This document shows positions 50,043-62,449 of a DNA stretch of 64,000 nt, piece by piece. The notes below the pieces were generated by a model. That model made no database searches. It had not been told where the DNA came from and saw only the letters and a program-made list of their open reading frames with translations. Origin of the DNA: Crambe crambe (lineage: Eukaryota; Porifera; Demospongiae; Poecilosclerida; Crambeidae). The translations under genes and the position numbers were made by a program. How positions within the stretch are numbered: position 1 is the stretch's first letter; each line of letters begins with the position of its first letter. The stretch covers positions 7,564,001-7,628,000 of the forward strand of contig OZ004582.1 in assembly GCA_963924555.1 (NCBI GenBank), given 5' to 3'.

Positions 50043-50889
50043 TCAGACGGCATGAACCCATGATCGAGTACTACATTGAACATGCGCATGACAAGTTCTA
50101 TATTTTCACCAACATTGGAACTGACAGAGAATATAAGGCATAATAACATAGCATCAGAGTATCACAAAAAATTCATCTGTCTGTCTGTCTGTCTTTGTTT
50201 AGTTAATGGTGGCTGAAACATCCACCCCCCAAGTTTGGAGACTGTTCTACCAACCAACTGAAGGCGTGAGTCTGTAATTGAAAATTCTCATGGGACAACG
50301 TATTTTTAAGTCTGTCCCATGTAGAAAATATTAATCAGCTGAATATAATTTGCCAATTACTTAGTTATGGTGAGCCAAAGTTTAAGTGGCTAACATTTTG
50401 TTGGGAGTGTGGAAACACAGCATGATGTGCAAAGCATAAGCATGCTGAAATTGTGTCATTAGGTTGTAATCAATGAGTGAAGAAGTGTTTCCTCCAGGAC
50501 AACCCACTGTGGACAGTGCAGGACCATGGTTACCAGCACTTGATACAAAGACGATCACTATAATTATCCTTGCATTATCTCTGGGTGGTCCTATTAGTCG
50601 GATAATTACTATAATTGTTGTATTCTTCCTTCTAACATTTTTGTACTTCTCTTTAATTATTAATTAGCTTGTGCTACATGATATGGAAGTGTACACAAAC
50701 CATGTGATCTTGTATGGGAGCGACAACATGCTTCCGGTTGTCATAGTAATGGACCCGGATGGGAGCAGTGAACCCTACATGATAGTAAATGATGGATGTC
50801 CCTTTTTATTTAAAGAATTCAAAACTGTGTCCAACTCTAGAGTGATTTGGATGCCTGCTGCATTGAAAGGACACATGAGAATATCGTAA
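50043..50889 (+). pseudogene. PREPL-like fragment P6 (E3 tail, E4, E5 only)
   Basis: E3 enters at about 50043 (HEPMIEYYIEHAHDKFYIF), E4 is near 50201-50263, and E5 lies at 50668-50887 (LHDMEVYTNHVILYGSDNM, DPDGSSEPYMIV). No E1 or E2 is present. The intron after E5 retains the empty TTAA site. The fragment marks the right end of the tandem array. Confidence 0.7.
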
Positions 50890-51084
50890 GCAGTGAAATA
50901 TAATGCAGTACTGAGTAGGACTTATGGGATAATATTAATATCATTGCATTATGATTCAGTTTTATAAAGATTAAGGCAACTGCATTTCACTAACCAATTT
51001 TCTTCCCAAAAACCATGGTCTGATCAACAATCATCAGGACCAGACATTTTTTTATAACCTCTTGAAGTCTTATCTTTCGACCAC

Positions 51085-51649
51085 ATGGGAGCAAAATACA
51101 GGAATGAGAGCACGGGAGTGATGATTGAAATTCCTGAAGGAGCAATAGAAGAAGGAATGGCTGTTACCGTCAAAGTAGGAATAGCCCTTCATGGACCCTT
51201 TGACTATCCGACCAATGTCCACCCAATTTCACCTGTCTTACTGCTTTGCCCAGAAAAAGAAATACATTTGTTAAAGCCCATCAAAGTAGTATTACCTCAC
51301 ATAATGGACTCCTTGCAAGAGGATGAGGTTACGTTGCTCAAGGCTCACCACTTCAAAGGGTTTTCCTTCACGCCGATTAAATCTGAAAGTATGATGCTTT
51401 TCGAACAAAAAAGATTCAAATATTGTTTATTTTCCATTAATCATTTCTGCTACATGTGCATTGGGAAAAGTAAAAGTGAAGCAGAAAAATTTGGATACAA
51501 TCTTACGTGCATTATGCCAAAAGTATGCAAAAAACTTGACAACGTCTTTATATATTTATCATTTAACATGGAACCATGCATAAAGGTAAGCCATATGAGA
51601 AATAAATTCATGGTCAGTATGAAGATATCAAATTTATTAGGCATCCATC

Positions 51650-51714
<65 letters not shown>

Positions 51715-53594
51715 ATGCGTGCACATAACACTAGGAAATGAGACTTCACTGTATTTTATTCTATCAATAGAGACTTGAACATCATTATTCTAAGAATGAG
51801 TATGAACACTGTCACTTGGATCACATCACAAGAAACACTTCGAATAATAAATATATTCAGTTGCAAGTGCATCCCTGCAATGGAGCAACGACAGCACTAA
51901 ATCAAAATGAGGTATGCATTTTTCACTTGCTAGTGTACTAAACTCAAATGTAATAACTTTAATCATATGGTTAAATTTTACTAATACATTTTCCCTCATT
52001 AGTTCGCGTACAATTAATCCCTAATTCCACTCTTAAATCTGCATGTGTGCAGACTATAACTATTAGTAATGACATTTCTGAAGATGGTAGGCGCTAGGCA
52101 AGCTTGTTTCTACAGCATTTTTTCTGGGTGAATTATAGGTGCTAGGCTTATCTAAGTGGAATCTTAGTGGATTGTAGGCCACCCACTAGACTTAAGGTGG
52201 TGGGCTAGTAAAAAAAAATTTTTAATGTTGTCATCTGTTCCTCTCTCTTAACTCTTATATGAGGTCAAAGAAATTTAGTACTCTAGTAGAATGATAGTGG
52301 TAATATTTACCAGCAGAGTCAAGTCAGCATGCAGTAAGCCAGTGTCAAACAACATCCACGTGAAGTTTATTGAACTTATGGATGTGTCATCCACACCCGA
52401 AGCAAGCTACAACCACTTTTTATTCCAAAGCTAGCAACACTGTGCATCATTATTTTTGCTTAAATAGATAGAAACTTATTGATCGGGCAATTATGAGCAG
52501 GGAGGGCCAGGTCTTAGTTGATTTCCAGGGCCAAACACCCCCCAATGTCTACGTCTCCCCCTCCATTTGACTATTGGGGATGTGACTGGATGGGTAAACT
52601 CATTGTAGAAGCCAGCCTTCTAAGGCGTCCTGAAAAAGAGAGACCTTGATCTGGCTGTCTTTGTAGGTGTGACTTTAATTTTACCACGTGAAATTCTTTC
52701 TCTTGCCCACCACCTTAAGTGTTTTGTGGGCAAGCATTACAGGTTCACATAAATAGCTTCCTACTTGCAGCTGCCTGGCTGATACAAGTAATCTACCATT
52801 GTTAGGCTTTTTCTTGCAATTTGGGTATAATTGCATTTGAAACTGTCTAAAATTGCACTCAGCTTCGCCTTGTGCAATTACCTAGCCAGTTTCTCGTGCA
52901 ATTATACCCAAATTACACTCAAAAGCATGTGATTACCTATACATTTTGTAATAGATACAATTTGAACATGTGGAGTTCTGGAATGATCGTGAAAGAATCG
53001 AAACATTAGATGCTCACAAACTACATCCACCTCGAATTACGATGCAAATTTATTCTGCAGTAACAGACTGCCTTAATGTAACTTTTGAGTCCAATGTTGG
53101 CAAAGAATATTCTGTTCTGCTAGTGTATGATGGTAAGTTGTTACAATTGGTATCGGTAAAGATTACTGTTAATTTCATGCCAAAGTGTTAAGAATTGATA
53201 TGGGGTTAACATTTTGTCGCACTCCCAATATAAGAAAGGTTTGGCAGTAGGGTGGGGCCTAAGGGTGCACTTTTTGTGCTAATTGCTAATAACTCTTGAG
53301 ATATAATAGTTCATTAGCACCTATTTACACCAATCAGGGGTAAATATCACCCAAACACTGTGTCAACAACGTACCCTTCGGGATCCAAACCTTCCTACTA
53401 CCCTCCCTTATAGTATTATATATATAGCATCACTCTTATCATCGTCGCCATAGGTAACACCATTTTATGATTACTACTAAAGTGTTCCACCTCTAGACAA
53501 AACTATTGGCAGTTACTCACTAGATCTTGAGCAAGAGGTCTGGGGTAGGCAGCGGATCAAGTGCATGGCCTCCTGGTTCTTTGCTGTGCCTCAG
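51085..53594 (+). CDS. Gene D: ZU5 plus UPA-like protein, cut by a MITE
   Basis: Exon 1 (51085-51585) encodes a ZU5 domain: MIEIPEGAIEEGMAVTVKVG, GPFDYP, PISPVLLLCP and LKPIKVVLPH. Exons 51771-51911 and 52955-53132 follow in phase and correspond in order and phase to the UPA-like exons of the receptors, though sequence identity is low. Another phase-compatible exon starts at about 53500 (DKTIGSYSLDLEQEVWG). It runs into a TTAA-flanked element at 53595, so the gene is probably broken or ends there. ZU5 domains mediate protein contacts in UNC5, ankyrin and PIDD proteins. No Roc or Death part is visible. The true start could lie upstream, since there is no clear promoter before 51085. Confidence 0.6.
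51652..51713. repeat. (GT)n microsatellite
   Basis: About 30 GT units in the first intron of gene D. Confidence 0.97.
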
Positions 53595-54575
53595 TTAAGG
53601 GTCGATCAACGCAAAAAATTAGAATTTCAATCTACTACCCCCTATAAGCTTGATTTAGATCTCAAAAGAGCAGCTTTCCAATAGTGTACTTAGTTACAAC
53701 TTTACACCCCCCCATATATGGAAGACCTGACATGACCTCAAAGACTTTTAAAATTACCACATACTTAGGAGGCCTTTGATACTCCTATCGTAGCTTCTAT
53801 GGGCCTAGCTGCTTTGAATGAACTGAGGGATTTCAAGGGGGTATGGTTTCAAAAATATGTTAACAAGTTAGTCTTTTAAAAAGACTAGGAATGCCTCGGC
53901 ACGTACTTAAAGTGCTTTCTAAATTAATTATTTGAGGGATCACCGGCTTGAAGCCAGAGTCCTACAAGGATGATTATGTTTGGAATTGCTGAACACTTGT
54001 TGCATGGGCATAAATAATGAAAAATGTAGGGGTTTGTGGGGTCAAATGTTTCTACAAAATGTTGCAGCTTCTTTTTAATTCTGGCTGTGGAGAGTTCCAA
54101 ATAATGTGCACTGAGCAACATGGCTTATACATGTAGTAAGATTAGTATTTACACAGCTAGTATTCTTGCTGTTCAACGCTTTCAAACTGCCGGTTATTCT
54201 CACACATAGCTTGATTGAAGTATGTGTACAGTACTGGATTCTCTCATTGTTTGGAAGCCTCAAAGTCTTAGTTCTGAGATTCTCCTTCACCATGGCTCTC
54301 TCTTTGGCGCTAGCTACTGTACTGTACTAGCTAGAGCTAAATTAATGCACGTGCTCGATATGCATCAGCATCGTGTATCATAGCGCGTGCGCGTGAAACA
54401 TACCATCTGCCCAGCACTGCACCTTGGCACTTTTGGTGCCGAGGCAAAAAAAATGACACTCAGTTCATTCAAAGGCCCATACAAGCCATGTCCTAAGTAT
54501 GTGGTAATTTTACAAGTTTTTTTAAAACCATTGAGGTCATGTCAGGTCTTCTATATATGGGGGGTGTAAAGTTTG
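53595..54575. mobile_element. TTAA-type element related to the 35.2-kb MITE
   Basis: It starts at a TTAA with GATCAACG, then CCCCCTATAAGCTTG and CCATATATGGAAGACCTGACATGACC. The complement of the last block (GGTCATGTCAGGTCTTC) is at 54536-54552. The interior of about 750 bp has no coding potential that I recognise and includes a fragment of another interspersed repeat (TTCCAAATAATGTGCAC). The right terminus is unclear. Confidence 0.6.
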
Positions 54576-54717
54576 GATCCCAGTGCCCTCTAATAGTGGA
54601 GTAACCTTCACTGGCACCAGCACCAGTGCCCCTCCAGAGAGTAACTATAACTGGTGGGCTGGTCACTCTTGGCTAGGATTGCCATCATGTGTCCCATGTT
54701 TTCCATCCATACACTCT

Positions 54718-56200
54718 ACTGTCAGGGATGGCCTGGGAAAATCTAGGGACAGCCATGTATATTGTATATAAGTCCCAGGTCTGTACTGTCACATGGGGAT
54801 GTCCATGTGCATAAGTCCTAGGCAATCTAGGGATGTCCTAGGGACATCCTGTATATATTGTCCCAGGTCTGTACTGTCCAGGGATGACATGGGTACTGTA
54901 TATGTCCTAGGTCTGCATAACTCAGGGATGTCCTGCGGCAATCTAGGGATGTCCTGGGGATGACATGGGGATGTCCATGTATTATACGTGTATAAGTCCT
55001 AGGTCTGCATGACTCAGGGATATCCTGAGGCAATCTAGGGATGTCCTAGGGCAGTCAAGGGATATTCAGGGATGTACTGTCCAGGGATGACATGGGGATG
55101 TCCATGTATCATACGTGTACAAGTCCTAGGTCTACATGACTCAGGGATATCCTGAGGCAATCTAGGGATGTCCTGGGGCAATCTAGGGATGTCCTAGGGA
55201 TTCCATGTACCAAAAATCCCAGGTCTGTACTGTCCAGGGATGACATGGGGATGTCCATGTATTATACGTGTATAAGTCCTAGGTCTGCATGACTCAGGGA
55301 TGTCCTGAGGCAATCTAGAGATGTCCTAGGGCAGTCAAGGGATATTCAGGGATGTACTGTCCAGGGATGACATGGGGATGTCCATGTATTATACGTGTAT
55401 AAATCCTAGATCTGCATGACTCAGGGATGTCCTGAGGTAATCTAGGGATGTCCTGGGGCAGTTACTACATCCTGTATAAAAGTCCCAGGTCTATACTGTC
55501 CAGGGATACATGGAGATGTCGGTCTGCATGACTCATGGATGACTTGGGACAATCTAAGGATATCCCATGCATTATGAGTCTACTCTCCTGGGACAATCGT
55601 ATGTATAGGTCCCAGGTCCGTACTGTCCAGGGATGATATGGGGACGTCTATATTATTTATATATGTGCATGACTCAGGGATAATCTAGGGGTCCCAGGTT
55701 TGCATGACTCAAAGATGTCATTCCTAGTTCGGTAATCTAGGGATGTCATATGTCCTGGTATAATCTGGACAATCCAGGGTCATCCCAAGTATACATTCCA
55801 TGTCTATATACTGTCCAGGGATGCCTTGGGGTATTGTCATATGTCCCAGATCTATACTGTCCTGGAATAATCTGGGGACATCCCATATATCATGTCTATA
55901 CTGTCCTGGGACAAATCCAGGGTCATCCCAAGTATTATTATATGTCCCAGGTCATTGTAATATATGGGACACCAAGGTCTGTACTGTCAAGGGATGTCCT
56001 GGAACAATCCCAAGTATTAGGTCTGGGATAATTTAAGGACATCCCATCCATATATATTTATGCATATGCCAGGTCTGGGATGTCCTGAGACAATCTGGGG
56101 ACATATACATGCTCTATGCCCAGTCAGTACTGTCCAGGAATGTCCTGGGACAATCTAAGGACATCTCATTTACAAGGTCCTAGAGCTATAGTCCATGTAC
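54718..56200. repeat. Left minisatellite array of the KDZ element
   Basis: Imperfect tandem units contain AGTCCTAGGTCTGCATGACT, CAGGGATGTCCTGAGGC, CTAGGGATGTCC and GTACTGTCCAGGGATGAC. A 127-bp higher-order period is visible at 54996/55123 and 55276/55403. Units decay toward the right. No real gene is seen inside. Confidence 0.88.
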
Positions 56201-56283
56201 TGTATACTTTATTAAATGTAAGTCCTTAGAGTCCAAAATTCACCAATTTATATAATTAAAGCAATAATGTGATATTCAGTAAA

Positions 56284-58431
56284 TTACATATAGCCTGCTC
56301 TTTTCAGCTTCATTTCTTCTCTCTGATTATGTAAGTCACAGATATAAATTAGGAAAAAATGGAAAACAGTCCTGTTCATCCTCCTTGTCATCTTAGCATA
56401 CCTTGAAAGCCACGCAAAGTGTTGCTCACAAATTTCAGTATTTACCTATTGAAAAGAAAAGGCCATAAGATGTCACACTATCCCCAAAGGTATTATGCAT
56501 AAGACTCACATTTTGTAGTTCAACAAATTTTCTTGGATCACAATGTGCATGGCACCACTCATCTACATGTCCAGCCATGTGCATTTTGTCCACTACCAGT
56601 TCAATTTCTGTTAGACGCTGGCTTGTTGTGGTAATATTCCGTCTTTTGGGATTGTTTGCATAGCGACGTAAGTGGCAGGCATCATCATAGCAAATGAATT
56701 CTATGAAGGATAGAAATGAAATGATCAATGTATGGCATGGGCCACTGTTCAGGGTTTCTTTGACACATGTACGTATAATAATTATTGCAAGATAAGAGGA
56801 GGGGAATAGTGGATAGAAAGAGGGCTCCTTACTTAGTGTTGTTGCAATGCTGGGGAAAATGCTCAACAGTTCATGGAGTGCTGCATAAACTTGTGTCTTG
56901 CTTTCAGCTGAAAAAAGCTCAGTCATCATCACCATTATTCCACATGGCCACATTCCAGCCAAAACTCCTATAATTATTGATGGGGAATATATCCATGAGT
57001 TCAAGTACTTCTCTACTATCTAACCTGCAGTTCGATTATGAAGCCGTGATCCTGATCTGTTCTTCTCAGTATTACAGGTTAAAACAGTTTCATTTTCACT
57101 GGGACTGTTTACCAAAACACTATACCGATAATAATTAAATTGAAATACAGCAGCAGAATGACTGGTCAGAATTCGATCTGACCACTTTTTTTGCCAATGC
57201 AAGGCATACAAAAACCAGAATACACTAGATTTAATCTAGCTGTACATGTAATTTTTTATTGGTGGGGGGTCAGGGCAAATCTATTTTGAATAAAATAAGA
57301 AAATACTAAAGTGCAAACCCTCTGTGCTGCAGTAAAGCTTACACTAGTAGCTAGCTACATACATGGAAAGAATACTTGTCTAAAGTCTAAATAATTGCTA
57401 ACTGGGCTTGTACTTATCAGGGTACCACACACCTGCAATGTTCAACAGGTTATGAGTGTGCATTATTTGGAATATTGTAGCATAGGTAGAAGTTGGATAT
57501 TTGCAGCTATCAAAATTAATGAACATTTAAAAGTTGCTTGTGCTAGTACAGTGTCCATCTCAAGGGTTGAAATTTTGCTATCTCAGAGATCAATTAAAAA
57601 AAAAACTATATAGCTACTGCAACCCTCTCGCACATGCATGGAGGGTTAATTAATAAGAACATACCCTCTTTCCATCAATGATTCATATTCTTCCATCTTC
57701 ATTTTCTTTGCTGGATGCTCAGACATGCAATCAGAATCAGCAATCACTAGAGTGTGATTGAGTACTCCTAATTGTTTTGTCTCTGTAAGAATGATTTCTG
57801 ATGGATGTCTCTCTGTTTCATATTCCTTAATCAAGGTATCAGGAAGTGTTGATGCTAATTCCCATGTTAGTTTTTCAGTTTCCAACCAAGCCACCTGCCA
57901 ATTTAACCATTACAGTGAAATCACCAACAAAATGCAGCCATGCAGACTCTCTACATAACAGCCATACTGAGTGGAATATAATAGTCCTTTCCCTAACCTC
58001 TCTTCTATACCAAGGCTTGACCCCATGCTTGGCTGGTTTTAAAGCTAGTAATTCAGTGAAGGGATTCTGATCTTTTATTGTAGTTATATTATGATTACCT
58101 GATAATAAACCGTCTTCCTTGTGATTTTCTTATCCACTATCATTCTCACTATTCCTGACTGAGAGGAGTTTGATTGTTCTGGACTTGAAATAATACTGAC
58201 CCGTGGGGCATGTCTTATACAGTACTTGCTTGTACGGATTGGTGTTGCTTGACAGCCAGATTTTATTTTACCAGGTAAATTTGGATACTCAATAAATCCA
58301 GCTTCAGTAGCACTACAGACATCTCGTCGATTTTTACAATTGCCATCTAAGACTAATACTTGATTGCAACCATTGAATTTACACTTGTGAGCTGCAATCA
58401 AGGAAGAAAATTGTTATAAAAGTGTGAACTA

Positions 58432-58498
<67 letters not shown>

Positions 58499-59690
58499 TG
58501 CCAAGCTAGTTGTTCTCCTATGCTAATACAGAGCTAAAACTCTTTTTAGCCACTTTAGTGACACCAACAAAAATTTTATACATTATACAGTGCACTGATA
58601 TATAATGCAGCATTATGGACTGGTTTTTAGTATAATGTATTACTTTATTACAACAAATATACACAGCAATTTAAACTTACACATGTAAACCTCAGAAAAA
58701 CCCCTGTAGTATGAAGGAGTGACTTCTTCAATGGTCTTTTGTATATCTACAGAAATTTTCCACTCTTTGAAATGGCTTGGATACCGTTTATATACTTTAA
58801 GAAGGCAGTACTTCTGATGTGCTTCTTCCAAGCGTCTGCGGTTGAGACATGCTCTCTCTTCCAATTGCTTTGTATCAACTTCATAACTGTATAGCAAAAT
58901 AACGTATTCCTTAAACATTGTGCTAGGTACGTACATTTACCATTAAGCTCAACTGGTACTGATTCTGTAACCCTCACCTCTGATGACCATCCTCTTGCTC
59001 AGAATCAGACTCAGTTCTTGCAATGCCACAGGTGGATGTTTTCTTTTGTATTTGCTCATACTTGTGCTGGTAATTGTATATGTCACTTTTCTGCTTATAT
59101 GTAATTTGGCCGATTAAAATCTCTCCATCAAAATTATGGAGGAAAGAGGAGGTAAACGCTGTCATACTAGATGATATGAAGTAGAGTAGTTCTTCCCAGT
59201 CTTCATCATATATTGCATCTGTACTCTCTCCAAGTTTGTGATAGCCGTAATACTGAACAAAAGGGCACTTTTTTCTGGTATTTTGGCAATATTTTCTGAA
59301 ATGGGTACCTGGAACTGTACCCATTTCATCCGAGTATACAGAGATGAAGCTTGGTCTATCTGATCGAACGAGGAGCTTTCCACCACAGAGCTTGCAAATT
59401 GTCTTGTTGGATACTAGTATAACACCAAGAGGCTTGTCATGAATAATATGCAAAGATTGTATCTCTAAAAGTAGTTCCTTTTCATGACTAAAGGCTTTAT
59501 TATCCAAAAATTCCAGATTTTCTATTAGTATCCTAATTTTTTCTGCTTTATCTTGGTTGTTGTATCCAAAAACGAACTTCATTATGATGTCCATATACTT
59601 CGGTGTGTCTTTTGGAAGACTTGCTACTGCGAATAGAAGCCTTCTGAGATCTGAAACTTGAGGGAGTAAAGATTCTACCTCCTGCCACAT
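56284..59690 (-). CDS. KDZ-superfamily transposase with CxC5 and CxC6 clusters
   Basis: On the minus strand the predicted exons are 59690-58978, 58922-58681, 58391-58099, 57894-57665, 57224-57020 merging with 57019-56833, 56700-56510 and 56445-56284. The first has Cys motifs ICKLCGG and KYCQNTRKKCPF, fitting the CxC5 cluster of KDZ proteins. The third has CKFNGCNQVLVLDGNCKNR...C...YCIRH, fitting CxC6. It runs on into a chromo-like stretch (YYQVAWLETEKLTWEL). The last exons carry the KDZ marks KFICYDDACHLRRYA, DKMHMAGHVDEWCHAHCDP and NTEICEQHFAWLSRY. Splice phases match at most junctions. One in-frame TAG remains at 57024-57022, between HNRTAG and IVEKYLNSW. The copy is therefore either dead, uses splicing I did not find, or has a sequence error. 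The product would be a nuclear DNA transposase. Confidence 0.75.
58435..58490. repeat. (AT)n microsatellite
   Basis: About 28 AT units followed by a T run, in an intron of the KDZ gene. Confidence 0.97.
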
Positions 59691-59857
59691 GACTACACAA
59701 AGCTGACAAAATATTAGCAAGATTTTGATCACACATACAAATATGTTAATTCTTTGGTTGCTGATCAAAGGTGTTTAATTTTACACCATTTTGTCATAAA
59801 GTAATATTTGCAGTAGCTCAACATCTCAAACGCATTCAGTGAGATAAGATAGATAAG
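59691..59857. promoter_or_regulatory. Candidate bidirectional promoter between KDZ and DUF3987 genes
   Basis: Only 167 bp separate the two predicted start codons, which face away from each other. If the minus-strand leader has a small upstream exon (acceptor TGTGTAG just before its ATG), the shared region is partly transcribed. No clear TATA box was identified. The role is inferred from geometry. Confidence 0.4.
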
Positions 59858-62352
59858 ATGGCTTACAGATCAGGAGCAAGTCCAGATAACTGGTCAAAAC
59901 TGAGAGAAACTAGACAGAGATTAGAAAAGTGCTGGAAGGAGGATGTGAATTGGGGACTTTATCCAGAAGATTTGAAAAAGGTAGTAAGCAGTAATCTGTA
60001 TTAAGACCTTAAGCTTAGTATACAAGTGAGGTATAATAAGCAGCCAATAAGCATCGTTGTGGGTATTAAGAAATTGAGTTCATGATAGCACAATTATGGG
60101 TAGTGTACTAACAAACCATAGAATCGTGGTTTAAAGTGTACATGCCTGCTTCCTTTAGGGATGTGAGCAAATTGCAAGGTCACTCAACATACACAAGACT
60201 GCTGTACTAGCAGGTTATCTGGTTATTGGTAGTTATGTACTTTCACCGGCTACAATAAAAATCCCCGAAACGGAATGGACAGAGCCAGTATTATTGTGGA
60301 TAACAGTTGCTATGCCCACTGGTAGTGGAAAATCGACACTCTTTCGCTATCTATATAATTTGCTCCAACAAATAAGACGTCTTGCTTCAGTGCCAGATGA
60401 TGACCCTACTTGGGTTCTCGATGACTCTAGTTTTGAAAAGATGGGAGCACTCATGCATTCTAATGGATGTCGTATTATTGGGCTCTATGATGAACTTTCA
60501 GCCTTTTTGTCACAGATTAATCTGTATAAAGGACGAACGCTCTCTGATTCCCATGAACTAGGACTCTTTTTGCAGCTATACAATGGGCATCCATGGCGCA
60601 GGGACACAGGTATGTATATGTATCATTTCAGTGAAGCCATGTATTGCAGCATACATCAGAGTTTACATTAATATATCATTTTTTATAGTGAGTGGTGAAG
60701 CCAATTTTGCTATGTCAAGTACAAGACTTACCATAGGAGGATTGACACAACCTTGTGTTGCACGAAATCTCATCGACATGCCAGCAAACAGTGAAAAGGG
60801 GCTATCTCATAGGTTCTTGTGGCTATTTCCTAAACCTTTATATGGAAAATTTTCTACTCTGGAAGAAATAGATCACAGTTTCACAGACAAAATTGGTACG
60901 CAGGTATGATAAACAAAAAGGACCCCAGTAACATTTCAGGACCCCTTCCCCCACAATTTTCTAAGCACTTTCCAGACTCGAAATCTAATAGTTCAAACGA
61001 ATGACATAAATATTTTCACATAACACCTAGATGTACAGATTAACAAATTAGTCGACCACATATTTACACATTAAGGTACTAAAGCTTGTAGAAAAAAAGA
61101 CAAAAGTTTTTCATGGTTGAAAAACAAACAAACCAAAAAAAAAAGGCTTGCAAGGGTGTTGCTAAATAACTGATCCCACTGGTTGAGCTGTCTAACTTAG
61201 TTAGAACATACTAACTGCAAGAGTCTGGGGCACTTAGAAAACCAGAAAATGTACTTAAATTTCTAAGCCAACACTGTAAAACCATGGCACCTATCTCAAA
61301 CTATGTTCTAAATCTTTATAGCTACCTTGATGGCTCAACAGTGGCAGAAATTACAGCTAGGACAAGAGTTGTCAAAGGAGAAAAAATTTGAAATTCCAAC
61401 CAAATGTGAAGCATTTCAGAAGTATTTTGATGAAGTACAAGAAGATCTCCAATCAATCGCTGGGATGGACGAACTACTTTCAGGTACCTACCTAAAGTAC
61501 AATCATATTATAATACTACACAACATCATTAACTTTTTTCTAGGAATGCTCAGCAAAAGTAGAGGGCAAGTACTTCGCGTAGCAGCAGTCTTACACCTAC
61601 TGTTCCATCTCAACGAAGATACGCCACTTCCTGACAATGTAACAGAAGAAGCTGTCATAGCAGCTACAAACCTAGTTAAAGTTGCATGTCAGCAAACAGC
61701 CTTTATATCTGGAAGAAAGTCTTTAAAAGAAGAAGTAGAAAAGTTTGACAGAGGTAATAGAGGTGAATAATGGAATGCACTTTTTATGATATTTCTTTCC
61801 CCCCCCCCCCCCACATGTATAGAGGCTGAGGAGACTATGTCTACAGGCGATACAACTGCTGCATTTTGTTTGCTGCTTCCCGGAAAGACATTATACTTAA
61901 CTCCACTGCTTAATGCAAAGAAATTTCGTTCTCATGGCAATAAAGATGGAGCAGTACGTGCTTTCTTTCAATTAGAGAGAGAGAAACTTGGAAATACCCG
62001 TGTCATTGGAAGTTCAAGGGCTAACCCTGTAAGGATTAACAATCATTCTGAGTGACCCTTTACTGATCATGTTCCCATTTTACAGCAATATGAGTTTTCG
62101 AAAGTGGAAATTCCAAGTACTGAGGAGGAAAAGAAAGATCTATGCAAACGGCTATCAAAATATAACATCTCAATTATGCAGTATAAGAATTCTTTAATTC
62201 AGAAAGAAATCAAACCGTGAGTTTAGCATGTGAAGAAATCTTCACTAATGATATTGCACATTCTTTCTCATAGTTTGCCCATGAAACGGCTGTCTGATGA
62301 TATGATTGAGAGTCCACCTGCTAAGGTTAATAGGATTTCATCAAAGGAGTAA
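59858..62352 (+). CDS. DUF3987-type P-loop ATPase/helicase-like protein
   Basis: Eight exons (59858-59980, 60159-60609, 60689-60895, 61322-61483, 61544-61753, 61823-62028, 62086-62216, 62274-62352) join in phase to a 522-residue protein with no internal stop. Walker A is MPTGSGKST near residue 94, and a Walker B-like segment IIGLYDEL lies near 150. The signature GGLTQPCVARNL followed by GLSHRFLWLFPKP is what I know from the DUF3987 family. That family is related to primase/helicase ATPases of phages and mobile elements and is mostly bacterial. Its tight divergent pairing with the KDZ transposase suggests a role in transposition or element replication. It could instead be an unrelated captured gene. 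The full open frame contrasts with the stop in the KDZ gene. Confidence 0.78.
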
Positions 62353-62449
62353 AAGAAGAAACCAACTAATTAATTTTGGACCTATTAGAAAATCATAGTC
62401 TCTCAATCAGGACAGTGTATATCATAATTGATGCATGCATGAGAGTATA

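Noticed and set aside
51450..51749. Minus-strand frame with a His-Thr repeat
   Set aside because: It is a translation of the GT microsatellite in a gene D intron.
54827..56036. Several frames of 60-90 codons within the left minisatellite
   Set aside because: They follow the repeat unit, change frame between units and resemble no protein family.
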